Shown: positions 15,675 to 24,448 of the stretch, one piece after another
How positions within the stretch are numbered: position 1 is the stretch's first letter
Layout of the letters: every line of letters begins with the position of its first letter
Source of the DNA: Peribacillus sp. FSL H8-0477
Lineage (GTDB): Bacteria > Bacillota > Bacilli > Bacillales > DSM-1321
Direction: 5' to 3'
Assembly: GCF_038002765.1 (NCBI RefSeq)
Contig: NZ_JBBODE010000001.1
Span: 1,240,001 to 1,304,000 of the forward strand
Length of the DNA: 64,000 nucleotides
Position numbers and translations under genes: made by a program
Notes under the pieces: generated by a model
Databases searched by the model: none
Seen by the model: only the letters and a program-made list of their open reading frames with translations
Told to the model about the DNA's origin: nothing

Positions 15675-17297
15675 TTATTCTGTAACCTTGGAAAAACGCA
15701 GGTCAGGGCTTGTTAACGCGTCAAATCGAATTCCCTCTACCTTTTTGCTGACTAGTGAATTTTGTGATGAGAAATAAATAGGTATGATAGGCATTTCGGT
15801 CATTAATAGTTCTTCAGCTTGATGGAGCAATTCATATCTTTTGGTTTCATCCTGCTCTACTAAGGAATCAGACAGTAGTTTATCATATTCCGTATTGCTC
15901 CAATTTGTAAAGTTGCTGGAGCTTTTCGTACTATATAAATTCAATACTGGATACGGATCAAGGAAATCTCCGACCCAGCCCATACGAGCGATTTGGAAGT
16001 TCTTTTGTTTAAATGAATCAATGTATGTTTTCCATTCTTGATTTTCAAGCGCTGTCTCTACTCCAAGATTTTGTTTGAACATTTCCTGAAGTGCTTCCGC
16101 TATCTTCTTATGATTAGCTTCAGAATTGTATTTTAACGTTACTTCAGGAAGAGTACTCCAACCTTCTTCTTTAAGTCCCTCTTTCAGCAGTTTTTTCGCT
16201 TTATCTGCATCAAAAGAATAATAGTCGGAAACCTCATCACGGAAGTCCTTTCCTGAAGGGGCTTCTGCTCCGTATGCTACATATCCGTATGCGGCTTTCT
16301 CTCCGCCTTTGGAAACATTTTTTGTAATCGCATCTCGATCAATTGCATAGGCAAATGCTTGTCTGATTTTTTTGTTCGTAAATGGTTTCTCGTTGACATT
16401 AAATGAATAGGTATAGACACTAAAAGAAGGGGAGCTGATATATTCATCACTACTCTTCTCTTGATCAATCGCTTCAGAGGGAATTGATTTTACTAAATCC
16501 AATTCCTTGGATTTGAACATTTGATATTCAGTCGTGGCGTCGGCAATCATTTTAAACTTGATTGAATCCAGACCGATATTCTTTGAATTCCAGTGTTCTT
16601 TGTTCTTATCAAGCGTTATTCCGTCATTGTGCTTCCAAGCAGACACATGATAAGCCCCATTTGAGACAATGCCTTCTGCCTCTGCTGCCCACTTTTCATC
16701 TGCTTCGACTACTTGTTGGTTGACTGGCAGGAATCCGTGTCCTTGCAGAACAGTTGGGAAAAACTTAATGGGTGTATCCAATTGTACGACGAGGGTTTTC
16801 TCGTCTTCCGCTTTAATAGCGACATCATCTACCGAACCTTTGCCTGTATTGTACTCTTCGGCTCCTTTGATATAATAGAAGCTCGAAGGATCATAGGCTG
16901 CTGTCTTTGGATTTAACACCCTTTTCCACGAATATTCAAAGTCATTCGCCGTTACGGCAGCTCCATTTGACCATTTAGCATCATCACGAATCGTAAAGGT
17001 ATACGTTTTACCATCCTCTGATACCTCAACCTTGCTTGCTGTTCCCTTTACAACCTTGCCATTCTTATCATATGAATACAATCCCTCATATAAGTGGTCA
17101 ATTACCCAATAGGAAGTCGTATCAGATGCAAAGGCCGGGTCCAATGTATACGGTTCACCGCCTAGATTGGCTGTAATGGTTTGATCAACCTCTTTGGCTG
17201 ACCCTCCCTGAGCTGTCTTTTCATTCTTGCCGCATCCACTTAATGCAGTAAGAACGACCAGGATGACTGTTAGTATGTATAATGATAATTTCTTCAT
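15675..17297 (-). CDS. oppA: Oligopeptide ABC transporter substrate-binding lipoprotein (OppA-like)
   Basis: A 540-aa SBP_bac_5 family lipoprotein. A signal peptide is followed by the lipobox LSGC (Cys 22) and a polar linker, then the GGEPYTLDPAFASDTTSYWVI start of the binding fold. It ends with the EMPIIPIYF strand typical of OppA/DppA. It sits on the outer face of the membrane and hands peptides to OppBC. It is the sixth gene of an M42 peptidase-oppB-oppC-oppD-oppF-oppA-DUF3899 order; oppA following the ATPases is unlike the canonical oppA-first order. A SAM riboswitch at the operon start suggests sulphur-dependent expression. Confidence 0.93.
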   Translation of the reverse strand: MKKLSLYILTVILVVLTALSGCGKNEKTAQGGSAKEVDQTITANLGGEPYTLDPAFASDTTSYWVIDHLYEGLYSYDKNGKVVKGTASKVEVSEDGKTYTFTIRDDAKWSNGAAVTANDFEYSWKRVLNPKTAAYDPSSFYYIKGAEEYNTGKGSVDDVAIKAEDEKTLVVQLDTPIKFFPTVLQGHGFLPVNQQVVEADEKWAAEAEGIVSNGAYHVSAWKHNDGITLDKNKEHWNSKNIGLDSIKFKMIADATTEYQMFKSKELDLVKSIPSEAIDQEKSSDEYISSPSFSVYTYSFNVNEKPFTNKKIRQAFAYAIDRDAITKNVSKGGEKAAYGYVAYGAEAPSGKDFRDEVSDYYSFDADKAKKLLKEGLKEEGWSTLPEVTLKYNSEANHKKIAEALQEMFKQNLGVETALENQEWKTYIDSFKQKNFQIARMGWVGDFLDPYPVLNLYSTKSSSNFTNWSNTEYDKLLSDSLVEQDETKRYELLHQAEELLMTEMPIIPIYFSSQNSLVSKKVEGIRFDALTSPDLRFSKVTE

Positions 17298-17346
17298 AAT
17301 TTCCTCCCGTTATCTAACGTTGATTTATGTACATGCTCTTCTCACC

Positions 17347-18303
17347 TTATCCATATAAATGGCATGCGGTGTAATGCTCATTTTTTATTTCCTTCCACTG
17401 TGGTTTTTGCTTAGCGCAAACCTCCATCGCTGCAGGACAGCGGGTACGGAATGGGCAGCCTGAAGGGGGCTCGATAGGACTTGGCGGATCACCTCCCAAA
17501 AGGATTCTTTCTTTGGCTCCTCTTAAACTTGGCTCACTTGCAGGAATGGCGGATAATAACGCCTTCGTATAGGGATGCAGCGGTTCAGCGAATAACTCAT
17601 CGCTTGCAGCAAGTTCCATCATTTGTCCCAAATACATCACACCGATTCGATCACTGATATGATTAACCATGGCCAAATCATGAGCAATGAACAAGTAGGT
17701 CAACCCAAACTCTTCCTGTAAATCAGTTAATAGATTAACAACCTGTGCTTGAATGGAGACATCCAGAGCAGATATCGGCTCATCGGCTACAATGAAAGAA
17801 GGTTCCACAGCAAGTGCACGCGCTATCCCAATACGCTGTCTTTGCCCGCCGCTGAATTCATGTGGAAAACGATCGGCATGCTCGGGACTTAGTCCAACCT
17901 TCTCCAATAACTCAATAATCCGCTGTTTTCTTGCACTGCCTTTTTTCAATCGATGGGCGTCCAGTCCTTCAGCAATAATGTCTCCTACCTTCATTCTAGG
18001 ATTTAAGGAGGCTTGCGGATCCTGGAAGATCATTTGAATTTCTCGATTGACCATTTTCTTGCTTTTTCGATCCAGTTTGGATAGATCCCTTCCATCGAAA
18101 ATCACTTTTCCTTCAGTAGCTTCATAGATTCCCACAAGGGTTCTTCCCAAGGTCGTTTTCCCGCTGCCGCTTTCTCCGACAAGTCCAAATGTTTCTCCCT
18201 TTCGAATGTCAAAGGAGATTCCATCGACAGATTTTATGGTTTGATGCTTGCCCGCCTTAAAGTGCTTCTTAACATTCTGTACGTCGAGAATGATCTCACC
18301 CAT
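17347..18303 (-). CDS. oppF: Oligopeptide ABC transporter ATPase (OppF-like)
   Basis: A cytoplasmic ATPase of about 318 aa. Walker A is GESGSGKTT, the signature is FSGGQRQRIGIARAL, and Walker B is FIVADEPISALD. The C-terminal oligopeptide-ATPase extension ends with the cysteine cluster GCPFRTRCPAAMEVC, typical of OppD/OppF. ATG at 18303 is chosen: GGAGGTG is nine bases upstream, and it overlaps the oppD end by eight bases. The longer frame to 18330 would begin inside oppD. It powers import together with OppD. Confidence 0.93.
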   Translation of the reverse strand: MGEIILDVQNVKKHFKAGKHQTIKSVDGISFDIRKGETFGLVGESGSGKTTLGRTLVGIYEATEGKVIFDGRDLSKLDRKSKKMVNREIQMIFQDPQASLNPRMKVGDIIAEGLDAHRLKKGSARKQRIIELLEKVGLSPEHADRFPHEFSGGQRQRIGIARALAVEPSFIVADEPISALDVSIQAQVVNLLTDLQEEFGLTYLFIAHDLAMVNHISDRIGVMYLGQMMELAASDELFAEPLHPYTKALLSAIPASEPSLRGAKERILLGGDPPSPIEPPSGCPFRTRCPAAMEVCAKQKPQWKEIKNEHYTACHLYG

Positions 18304-19312
18304 GACGTTCACCTCCGGCCGCAATTTCACTGTACCCTTTTGCCCGCTTATCTTGAAGCCAGCAGCGTGCGCTATGACTTTCAGAAAAGAACTCTTTCTC
18401 GGGCAGATACTCTATGCACACTTCCATCGCATACGGACATCTCTCTGCAAACGGACATCCCATAGGTGGATCGAACAAGTCTGGAGGTGTTCCTTCAATA
18501 GCCATAAGCCGTTCTTTCTCCTGAGAATGAATAGTGGGAACGGAATTCAGCAGTCCCCATGTATAGGGATGCTTAGGAGACTCAAATAGTTCATGGACTG
18601 TGCCCGATTCTACGACAATTCCTGCATACATCACGGATACTCTATCAGCCAGTTCAGCTACGACACCAAGGTCATGCGTTATTAACACAATCGATGTCTG
18701 CCTTTCTAACTGAATACGTTTTAATAATTCGAGTATTTGAGCCTGGATGGTTACATCAAGTGCTGTCGTCGGTTCATCCGCTATGAGTAAACTTGGGTTA
18801 GCTGCTAGGGCGATTGCAATGACAACGCGCTGCCTCATCCCACCGCTAAATTGATGTGAATAATCGGAATAACGTGTAGTGGGATCCGCGATTCCAACTT
18901 CCTGAAGCAGTTGGATCGTTTTTTTCTTTGCCTCGTCCCTTGAAAGTTTCAATTTCTTTATAAAGATTTCATCAATTTGATGTCCTATTTTCATCGTAGG
19001 ATTAAGCGATGTCATGGGATCTTGAAAAATCATGCCAATTTCTGTTCCTCTTATTTCTCTAAGTTTTTTAGACGATAGAGACGTGATTTCCTGATCTCGA
19101 AATTTGATGCTGCCGACTTTTACTCGTCCGTGGGGTTTTGGAATCATCCCCATGATCGATTGGGCGGTCACACTTTTTCCACAGCCGCTTTCTCCAACAA
19201 TCGCTAGCGTCTCACCATCTTCTACATGAAGATCTACACCTCTCACCGCATGGATTTCTCCTCCACGTGTTTTGAATGACACATGTAGATTATCAATTTC
19301 TAATACTCTCAT
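18296..19312 (-). CDS. oppD: Oligopeptide ABC transporter ATPase (OppD-like)
   Basis: A 338-aa ATPase with Walker [14 protein letters not shown], signature [15 protein letters not shown], Walker [15 protein letters not shown], and H-loop LITHDLG. The C-terminal extension with [15 protein letters not shown] resembles that of OppF. The two ATPases form a heterodimer under the OppBC channel. Its 3' end carries the RBS of oppF, so translation is coupled. A short spacer separates it from oppC upstream. It follows the family norm in every respect. Confidence 0.94.
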   Translation of the reverse strand: MRVLEIDNLHVSFKTRGGEIHAVRGVDLHVEDGETLAIVGESGCGKSVTAQSIMGMIPKPHGRVKVGSIKFRDQEITSLSSKKLREIRGTEIGMIFQDPMTSLNPTMKIGHQIDEIFIKKLKLSRDEAKKKTIQLLQEVGIADPTTRYSDYSHQFSGGMRQRVVIAIALAANPSLLIADEPTTALDVTIQAQILELLKRIQLERQTSIVLITHDLGVVAELADRVSVMYAGIVVESGTVHELFESPKHPYTWGLLNSVPTIHSQEKERLMAIEGTPPDLFDPPMGCPFAERCPYAMEVCIEYLPEKEFFSESHSARCWLQDKRAKGYSEIAAGGERHG

Positions 19313-19325
19313 ACATCATCTCTCC

Positions 19326-20264
19326 TTACTTCTCAGAGCGCGGATCAAGCGCATCCTGTAACCCATCTCCAAACGCATTAAAGGCAAACATCGTTAACGA
19401 AATCATCAATGCCGGAAAAAACAATCTCCACCACTGACCGCTTAAAACTACACCTAGAGAGTCGTTAGCCATCGTTCCCCAGCTTGCTGTAGGCGCTTGA
19501 ACACCCAATCCTAAAAAACTCAAAAATGATTCTGAAAAAATAGCTTGTGGAATGGTAAAAGTTAGATTGACAATAATAATGCCCATCATATTTGGCAGCA
19601 AATGCTTTGAAATAATCTTGAAATGGGAGGTCCCCAGCTTTTCAGCGGCCATCACGTATTCCTGCTGCTTTAACTGCAAAATTTGCCCCCTCACAATTCT
19701 CGCCATGCCTACCCATCCTGTTATCGAGAGTGCCAGAATCATCGTAGTCAATCCCGGTTTCATAACAACCATCAGTAGTATCACGACAAGAAGGTAAGGG
19801 ATTCCATACAAAATCTCGACAATTCTCATTAAAAAACCGTCTATTCTATCTCCTGCTCGGCTTCTTCCAGCCATATAGCCTGATATTCCTCCTACCAAAA
19901 CCCCCATAATTAAATCGATTATGGCTGCGATAATCCCAATCAATAGCGAAATTCTAGCCCCTGTCCAGACCCGTACCCAAACATCTCTCCCTAAGTCATC
20001 CGTACCAAACCAATGCTTGGCAGAAGGTTTTAAGTTGCCTTCCGTCAAGGATTGATGGCTTGGAGTGAAGGGCAGGAGGTGAGGTCCAATGATCGACAGC
20101 GTTAGAATGATCAGTAATAAAAAGAAACCCGTTAACGCCAACTTGTTCTTCGCAAGCTTTAGTGCCACTTCATGCCAATACCCCATAACAGGACGGCTTT
20201 TCGTTCTATATCGTAACCTGCTGCGATCGACAGGCTTAAACATACTGTCATTTACTTCTGGCAC
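19326..20264 (-). CDS. oppC: Oligopeptide ABC transporter permease (OppC-like)
   Basis: A 312-aa inner-membrane permease. A cytoplasmic N-terminal arm of about 35 residues is followed by six membrane helices. The OppC-type landmarks are KHWFGTDDLGRDVWVRVWTGARISL and the EAA loop (AAEKLGTSHFKIISKHLLPN), which contacts the ATPase. It ends in the typical FNAFGDGLQDALDPR. It starts two bases before the oppB stop region, so the genes are tightly packed. It forms the translocation path with OppB. Confidence 0.94.
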   Translation of the reverse strand: MPEVNDSMFKPVDRSRLRYRTKSRPVMGYWHEVALKLAKNKLALTGFFLLLIILTLSIIGPHLLPFTPSHQSLTEGNLKPSAKHWFGTDDLGRDVWVRVWTGARISLLIGIIAAIIDLIMGVLVGGISGYMAGRSRAGDRIDGFLMRIVEILYGIPYLLVVILLMVVMKPGLTTMILALSITGWVGMARIVRGQILQLKQQEYVMAAEKLGTSHFKIISKHLLPNMMGIIIVNLTFTIPQAIFSESFLSFLGLGVQAPTASWGTMANDSLGVVLSGQWWRLFFPALMISLTMFAFNAFGDGLQDALDPRSEK

Positions 20265-20266
20265 GC

Positions 20267-21202
20267 CTATTCACCTCCGCTCGTCATTTTTATTCTCGGA
20301 TCGACAAATCTATAGCACAAATCGATTAGAAATAGCGTTAAGACTAAAATCGTGCTGTAAAAAATGGTTGTACCCAGAATGACTGGATAATCTCGATTAA
20401 AAATACTGTCTACAAAATATTTTCCAATACCGGGTATCGCAAATATTTTCTCTATTACGAATGTTCCGGTAATTATTGATGCAAACAGCGGCCCAATAAA
20501 GGAAATGACAGGGATGATTGCATTCCGAATTCCATGCTTACAGACAATATATACCGTGGAAAGTCCCTTCGCCTCAGCCGTTTTCATATAGTTTTGGCTT
20601 AAGACCTCCAGCATGCTTGTTCTGACAAATCGGGCGATAATCGCAAGCGGACCGACTGCCAAGGCAATGGTCGGAAGAATTGTATGCGCCCATGTTCCCC
20701 ACGAGGCAACTGGAAGGATTCCTGCCTCGACAGCACCGTATTTAATCAGCAAAGGTGCCAATATAAAGCTCGGTACAGAAATCCCCACTATTGCCACAAT
20801 CATCGAAAGGTAATCTAGCCCTCGATTATGGTTGAGGGCAGCGATAATGCCTAAAGCCAAACCTAGTATAATGGCAACAACCATTGCTTGCAGCCCCAAT
20901 ATAGCTGATGGCAGGAACCCTTCTGCTATCAATGTATTCACATCTCTTGTCTTAGACTGAATCGAAGGACCAAAGTCAAAATGAAGCAAATCCTTCATAT
21001 AGAGAACGTATTGAACAGGCAACGGTTCGTCCAAATTATATTTTGCCCTCATATTTTTAACAATTTCCTCCGGTAATGATTTTGCATCTGACGCAAATGG
21101 ATCGCCTGGTATACTGTTCATAATGACAAAGGTCAGCGTCATAATAATCCAGAGAGTCACAACCATCGTTAGTAAGCGTTTTATTACATACATAGGATTC
21201 AC
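20267..21202 (-). CDS. oppB: Oligopeptide ABC transporter permease (OppB-like)
   Basis: A 311-aa six-helix permease starting with the family's characteristic YVIKRLLTMVVTLWIIMTLTFV helix and the IPGDPFA motif. The EAA loop is TAEAKGLSTVYIVCKHGIRNAIIP. The GTFVIEKIFAIPGIGKYFVDSI segment near the C-terminus is diagnostic of OppB/DppB. It is the second gene of the riboswitch-controlled operon, nineteen bases after the M42 peptidase. No oddity is seen. Confidence 0.94.
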   Translation of the reverse strand: MNPMYVIKRLLTMVVTLWIIMTLTFVIMNSIPGDPFASDAKSLPEEIVKNMRAKYNLDEPLPVQYVLYMKDLLHFDFGPSIQSKTRDVNTLIAEGFLPSAILGLQAMVVAIILGLALGIIAALNHNRGLDYLSMIVAIVGISVPSFILAPLLIKYGAVEAGILPVASWGTWAHTILPTIALAVGPLAIIARFVRTSMLEVLSQNYMKTAEAKGLSTVYIVCKHGIRNAIIPVISFIGPLFASIITGTFVIEKIFAIPGIGKYFVDSIFNRDYPVILGTTIFYSTILVLTLFLIDLCYRFVDPRIKMTSGGE

Positions 21203-21221
21203 CTGTCTTATTTACATATTT

Positions 21222-22280
21222 TTAAAAGGAAGTGAAGCTTAGCAACTCATCTTCATTAGTAATAAACAAAGTAAGCAAGTCTTTAGCAGCTTCTAAGTCT
21301 GTGATATCAATAATTTCAATTGGAGAGTGTGCGTTACGGGATGGAATAGAAAGCACGCCTGTCGGTATCCCTTTGTTGGAGAGGTGAACGGCTCCACCAT
21401 CTGTCCCTATTCCAGGAAATACTTCCAGCTGATACGGAATTCCTCCCTCTTCTGCCAGTGTCTTTAGCTTCTCTCTAATGGCTGGATGGGCGATTAAGCT
21501 TGCATCCATGACCTTAATGCCAACTCCTCCACCAATCTGAAGCTCATCATCCAGGACAGTTTCTGGAGTATCACTGGCTGCTGTCGTATCAATGGCAATC
21601 GCTGCATCAGCAGCAATCCCCTCTGTTGCTACTTTCGCCCCTCTTAGGCCTATCTCTTCCTGAACCGTAAAGATAATGACAAGCTCTCCAGAGAAATCTG
21701 GAAGATCCTTCAGCACCTGTAACAACACCGCACAGCCTGCCCTGTCATCAAAGCCCTTGCCAACTATCCTCCCTGTATCACTGTTGCCCAAAACGGTAAC
21801 GTCCGAAAGCCAGGTAACGGAATCCCCAATAGCAGCACCCATATTGATTGCTTGTTTCTTGGAACGGGCTCCAATATCGATATAGGATTCTCTGACAGAC
21901 TTAAGCTTTCTTTCACTTTCAAACTTCCGATAATGGGCAGAAATCCCGCCAAACACACCAATTAAATACCCAGTACCAGTTCGAACCCGTACCTTTTGAC
22001 CGGCCAATATACGAATATCATGACCTCCTAAAGACTCGACCTTAAGCAAGCCATCAGGTGTAATGCTTCGAATAATAAAGCCAACCTCATCCATATGCGC
22101 TGTAAGAATCAGCCTTGGCCCCGGTCTACTTCCTTTTTTTATCGCAGTAATATTACCAAGATGATCCACAGACCACTCGTCTGCTAAAGATTCAAGTTCT
22201 GACGTTATGTAACGGATAACTGGCTGTTCAAAGCCTGAAGGTCCGTGCAGCACAGAAAGCTCTCTAACGATTTTCTCCAT
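21222..22280 (-). CDS. M42 family zinc aminopeptidase heading the opp operon
   Basis: A 352-aa cytoplasmic metallopeptidase of the glutamyl aminopeptidase/deblocking aminopeptidase family. Metal ligands are visible: His in TAHMDEVGF, bridging Asp in GKGFDDRAG, the EE pair in VQEEIGLRGA, Asp in AIAIDTT, and the last His in NAHSPIEIID. It would trim imported oligopeptides from the N-terminus into amino acids, often as a large tetrahedral complex. As first gene after the SAM riboswitch, it pairs peptide import with intracellular hydrolysis. This pairing supports methionine scavenging from peptides (inference). Confidence 0.92.
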   Translation of the reverse strand: MEKIVRELSVLHGPSGFEQPVIRYITSELESLADEWSVDHLGNITAIKKGSRPGPRLILTAHMDEVGFIIRSITPDGLLKVESLGGHDIRILAGQKVRVRTGTGYLIGVFGGISAHYRKFESERKLKSVRESYIDIGARSKKQAINMGAAIGDSVTWLSDVTVLGNSDTGRIVGKGFDDRAGCAVLLQVLKDLPDFSGELVIIFTVQEEIGLRGAKVATEGIAADAAIAIDTTAASDTPETVLDDELQIGGGVGIKVMDASLIAHPAIREKLKTLAEEGGIPYQLEVFPGIGTDGGAVHLSNKGIPTGVLSIPSRNAHSPIEIIDITDLEAAKDLLTLFITNEDELLSFTSF

Positions 22281-22312
22281 TTCTTACTCCCCCTTTTTTC
22301 ATCCCCAAACAA

Positions 22313-22343
22313 CAAAAAGTCCCCTTCTTTTTTAAGAAGAGGA
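22313..22343 (-). terminator. Riboswitch expression-platform terminator
   Basis: On the minus strand GTCCTCTTCTT / AAGAAGGGGAC with an A-rich loop is followed by TTTTT, between the SAM aptamer and the peptidase gene. Its 5' arm can also pair with the AGAAGAA that closes the aptamer P1, giving an antiterminator alternative. Confidence 0.88.
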
Positions 22344-22372
22344 CAGAATAAATAATAACTAGTTTTCTGTTC

Positions 22373-22475
22373 TTCTTATCTATCAGGCGAACCTGATGGA
22401 ATTGGCACAGTATTCACAAGGAACCTGTTGCCGAGGTTTCAAAGGGCCATATCCCTCCACCTCTCTGGATAAGAA
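22373..22475 (-). promoter_or_regulatory. SAM-I (S-box) riboswitch aptamer
   Basis: The minus strand shows the complete S-box core. P1 is formed by TTCTTATC at the 5' end and GATAAGAA at the 3' end. Conserved AGAGAGGTGGAGGGA, GGCCCTTTGAAACCTCGGCA and GTGCCAATTCC follow in the right order. P3 and P4 stems are visible (CAGGTTCC...; CATCAGGTTCGCCTGATA). S-adenosylmethionine binding stabilises P1 and allows the downstream terminator to form, so the operon is on when SAM/methionine is scarce. It precedes an M42 peptidase and an oligopeptide transporter rather than a biosynthetic gene. Confidence 0.95.
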
Positions 22476-22503
22476 ATCAATTATGTATTTTTATAATGAA
22501 ATT

Positions 22504-22532
22504 AGCATAAGCCAGAATTCGAAGCACGTCAA
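22504..22532 (-). promoter_or_regulatory. SigA-type promoter of the riboswitch-opp operon
   Basis: On the minus strand TTGACG and TATGCT are separated by 17 bases. Transcription would start near 22497, about twenty bases before the S-box aptamer. Confidence 0.8.
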
Positions 22533-22659
22533 TCTATTTTTTCATTTTTATCATTTTTCTGATATATTAAATTACTATCTGAATGTTTAAATCTACAAGC
22601 CTGTTCGATAGTCACAAGACAAACCATCCTTAATCCTTCTTTGCCGCTTCCCAGCAACA

Positions 22660-22832
22660 ACCTCGTGCTAAATCACGGTGTTTATGTGCGCCTGGCGCTT
22701 ATTTTTGTGCGAAAACATCTCACCAGAAAACGTTTCAAGATCCCAAGGGTTGTTGAAAATATGTCATTTACTAGAATCTAAGTTGGATCTCTAAAGTAGA
22801 GTAAAGATAGATACTCATTTTCAAAAGACAGC
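22660..22832 (+). repeat. Dispersed 21-bp-phased GTGC repeat, copy B
   Basis: GTGC begins at 22665, 22686 and 22707, exactly 21 bases apart. The array is followed at about 22748-22832 by the module GGGTTGTTGAAAATATGTC ... TACTCATTTTCAAAAGAC, whose ends are inverted repeats of each other. The stretch TTTACTAGAATCTAAGT is identical to copy A, which lies in the opposite orientation. Confidence 0.78.
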
Positions 22833-22882
22833 CCCCCCAGACCTTTCACTTCTGACCTGATTAACGCCGGAGAGCGTTTTTG

Positions 22883-22947
22883 GGCATTCGGGGTTATGAA
22901 AATAGAGTCATCAAGACTGGTTAGATGCCAAATATGAGAAAAGTAGA
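22883..22947 (+). repeat. Dispersed repeat copy C, left part (interrupted by the IS element)
   Basis: This piece begins with GGGGTTATGAAAATAGAGTC and ends in AAAAGTAGA at the IS boundary. The rest of the module continues at 24449. The rejoined sequence gives TGCCAAATATGAGAAAAG then AGAGAAAGATACCC, parallel to copy A. Confidence 0.7.
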
Positions 22948-23097
22948 GTCAAGTCCTTATTATTGTGTAAATTCGTTAACAATGTTTTCACTCTGATTAA
23001 TTGGACGCTTTCAAACGGATAAAAAACTGTTTTTAGAGTTGCACAAAACCCTAACCTTACACTTTTTTTTGGAAACTTCCATGGCCATTTTCTCTCG

Positions 23098-23149
23098 CAT
23101 TCGGGCAGAGCTGTCAAAGGCTTTTCACTTTGACAGCCCTGTTTGAATG
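23098..23149. other. Large imperfect hairpin between transposase stop and IS left end
   Basis: Two arms of about 22 bases (around GCTGTCAAAGG and CTTTGACAGC) lie downstream of the transposase inside the IS. There is no T-run, so it is not a simple terminator. It may limit transcription or translation entering from outside, as hairpins in other IS elements do (inference). Confidence 0.55.
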
Positions 23150-23183
23150 TGAAATGATTCATGATGGAAGTTTTGAAAAATAA

Positions 23184-24353
23184 CTACTTCGACAATGCTT
23201 TTTTCTTGTCGTAAACTGTGTCTTGATATTGCATTAAGAGAGCACCTACTAATCGGAAAGCAGATTGGGTATTAGGAAAGATCCGGATTACTCTTTCTCT
23301 TCTGCGTACTTCTTGATTTAAACGCTCCAGCGAATTTGTACTACGAATGTGCTGCCTGATTTTTTCAGGGTGATTCATGTATTGAATGGTGTCTTCGAAC
23401 CCTTCATCCAAAATTTGAAGGGCTTTTTCATATTTTGATTCCTCACCAAATTTATTTATTAACTCCGTTTTAAATAGACGAATATCATCTATCGTGACTG
23501 CTTCAAATACCCGTTTAATCATCAAGCGAATATCAGATGATCCCTTTTTAGGCAGTTTTTCGATAATGTTCCGTTTAAAATGGACATTGCACCGTTGCCA
23601 GCTGGTCCCAATGAATTCCCGTTGGACTGCTTTGACTAACCCTTGATGGGCATCAGAAATCACCAGTTTCGGGGATTGAAGACCGCGGGATTTTAGTTGC
23701 TTAAAGAACTGTGACCAAGATTCAAAGCTTTCTACATGATCTACATGGAGCCCTAGAATCTCTCGCTTATTCTGTTCCGTAAGGGCAGTCGCAATATATA
23801 CGGCTTTTGAGACAACTTGATGGTGCTCACGCACCTTGATATACATGGCATCTACGAAAACAAAGGGGTAGTACGTGGTATTGAGGGGCCTCCCTGCCCA
23901 GCCATTAACAATGGGATCAAGCTTTTCAGTCAGCGATGAAACGAAGGATTTTGAGACATTTTCACCGCATAGCTGTTCGACAATATGAGTAACCTTTCGT
24001 GTAGAAACTCCATTGATTACCATCTCTAACATGGAAAGGACGAGCGCTTGATCGACCCGAGCATATTTTTCAAATACAGAAGGGGAAAAGTCGCCATTAC
24101 GTGTTCTAGGGACCTTCAATTTAATCTTGCCAATACTCATCGTAAAATCACGTTCATAATAGCCATTTCGATAATCCTGACGCTCGGTAGAGCGCTCATA
24201 AGATGAAACTTGTAGATGGTTGTCTCTCTCTTTCTCCATAAACTCATTTAAGATCAACACAACCGCTGATTTAATCACGGCATCAAGATTAGAATTCATA
24301 ATGGAAAGTTTTAAAAGATCGATATCAAGGTTAAACTGTAACTGAGTCATTAT
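23184..24353 (-). CDS. IS256-family transposase
   Basis: A DDE transposase of about 389 aa (Transposase_mut family). The catalytic residues are visible: D in FVFVDAMYIKVRE, D in LVISDAHQGLVKAV, and E in STNSLERLNQEVRRR. The N-terminal DNA-binding region carries the family's YRNGYYERDFTMSIGKIKLKVPR segment. The C-W-x-R-C-type motif is TSWQRCNVHFKRN. ATG at 24353 (MTQLQFN) is chosen; the longer frame adds five unlikely residues. The frame is intact. Confidence 0.95.
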   Translation of the reverse strand: MMTQLQFNLDIDLLKLSIMNSNLDAVIKSAVVLILNEFMEKERDNHLQVSSYERSTERQDYRNGYYERDFTMSIGKIKLKVPRTRNGDFSPSVFEKYARVDQALVLSMLEMVINGVSTRKVTHIVEQLCGENVSKSFVSSLTEKLDPIVNGWAGRPLNTTYYPFVFVDAMYIKVREHHQVVSKAVYIATALTEQNKREILGLHVDHVESFESWSQFFKQLKSRGLQSPKLVISDAHQGLVKAVQREFIGTSWQRCNVHFKRNIIEKLPKKGSSDIRLMIKRVFEAVTIDDIRLFKTELINKFGEESKYEKALQILDEGFEDTIQYMNHPEKIRQHIRSTNSLERLNQEVRRRERVIRIFPNTQSAFRLVGALLMQYQDTVYDKKKALSK

Positions 24354-24448
24354 ATTCCCTCTTTTCAATGTGTTTTCATGGTGAAAACATTGTTTCCAAG
24401 AGCGAATAAAATGACTCTCTTTTTTTACACAATTATATGGACTTAATC

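Larger units (their letters stand above)
22948..24448 (-). mobile_element. IS256-family insertion sequence, complete, with target duplication
   Basis: A 1.5-kb element with one transposase gene. The ends are inverted copies of AAGTCC(T/A)TAT(T/A)ATTGTGTAAA, close to the known IS256 terminus. A second subterminal block, AACAATGTTTTCAC, is also inverted at both ends. The flanks are AAAAGTAGA at 22939-22947 and again at 24449-24457, an 8-9 bp target duplication as IS256 makes. It sits inside dispersed repeat copy C. Intact ends and an open transposase suggest it is recent and may be active. Confidence 0.92.

Noticed and set aside
22911..23162. 83-codon minus-strand frame at the IS left end
   Set aside because: It crosses the IS boundary and the large hairpin, and is not protein-like; IS256 has a single gene.
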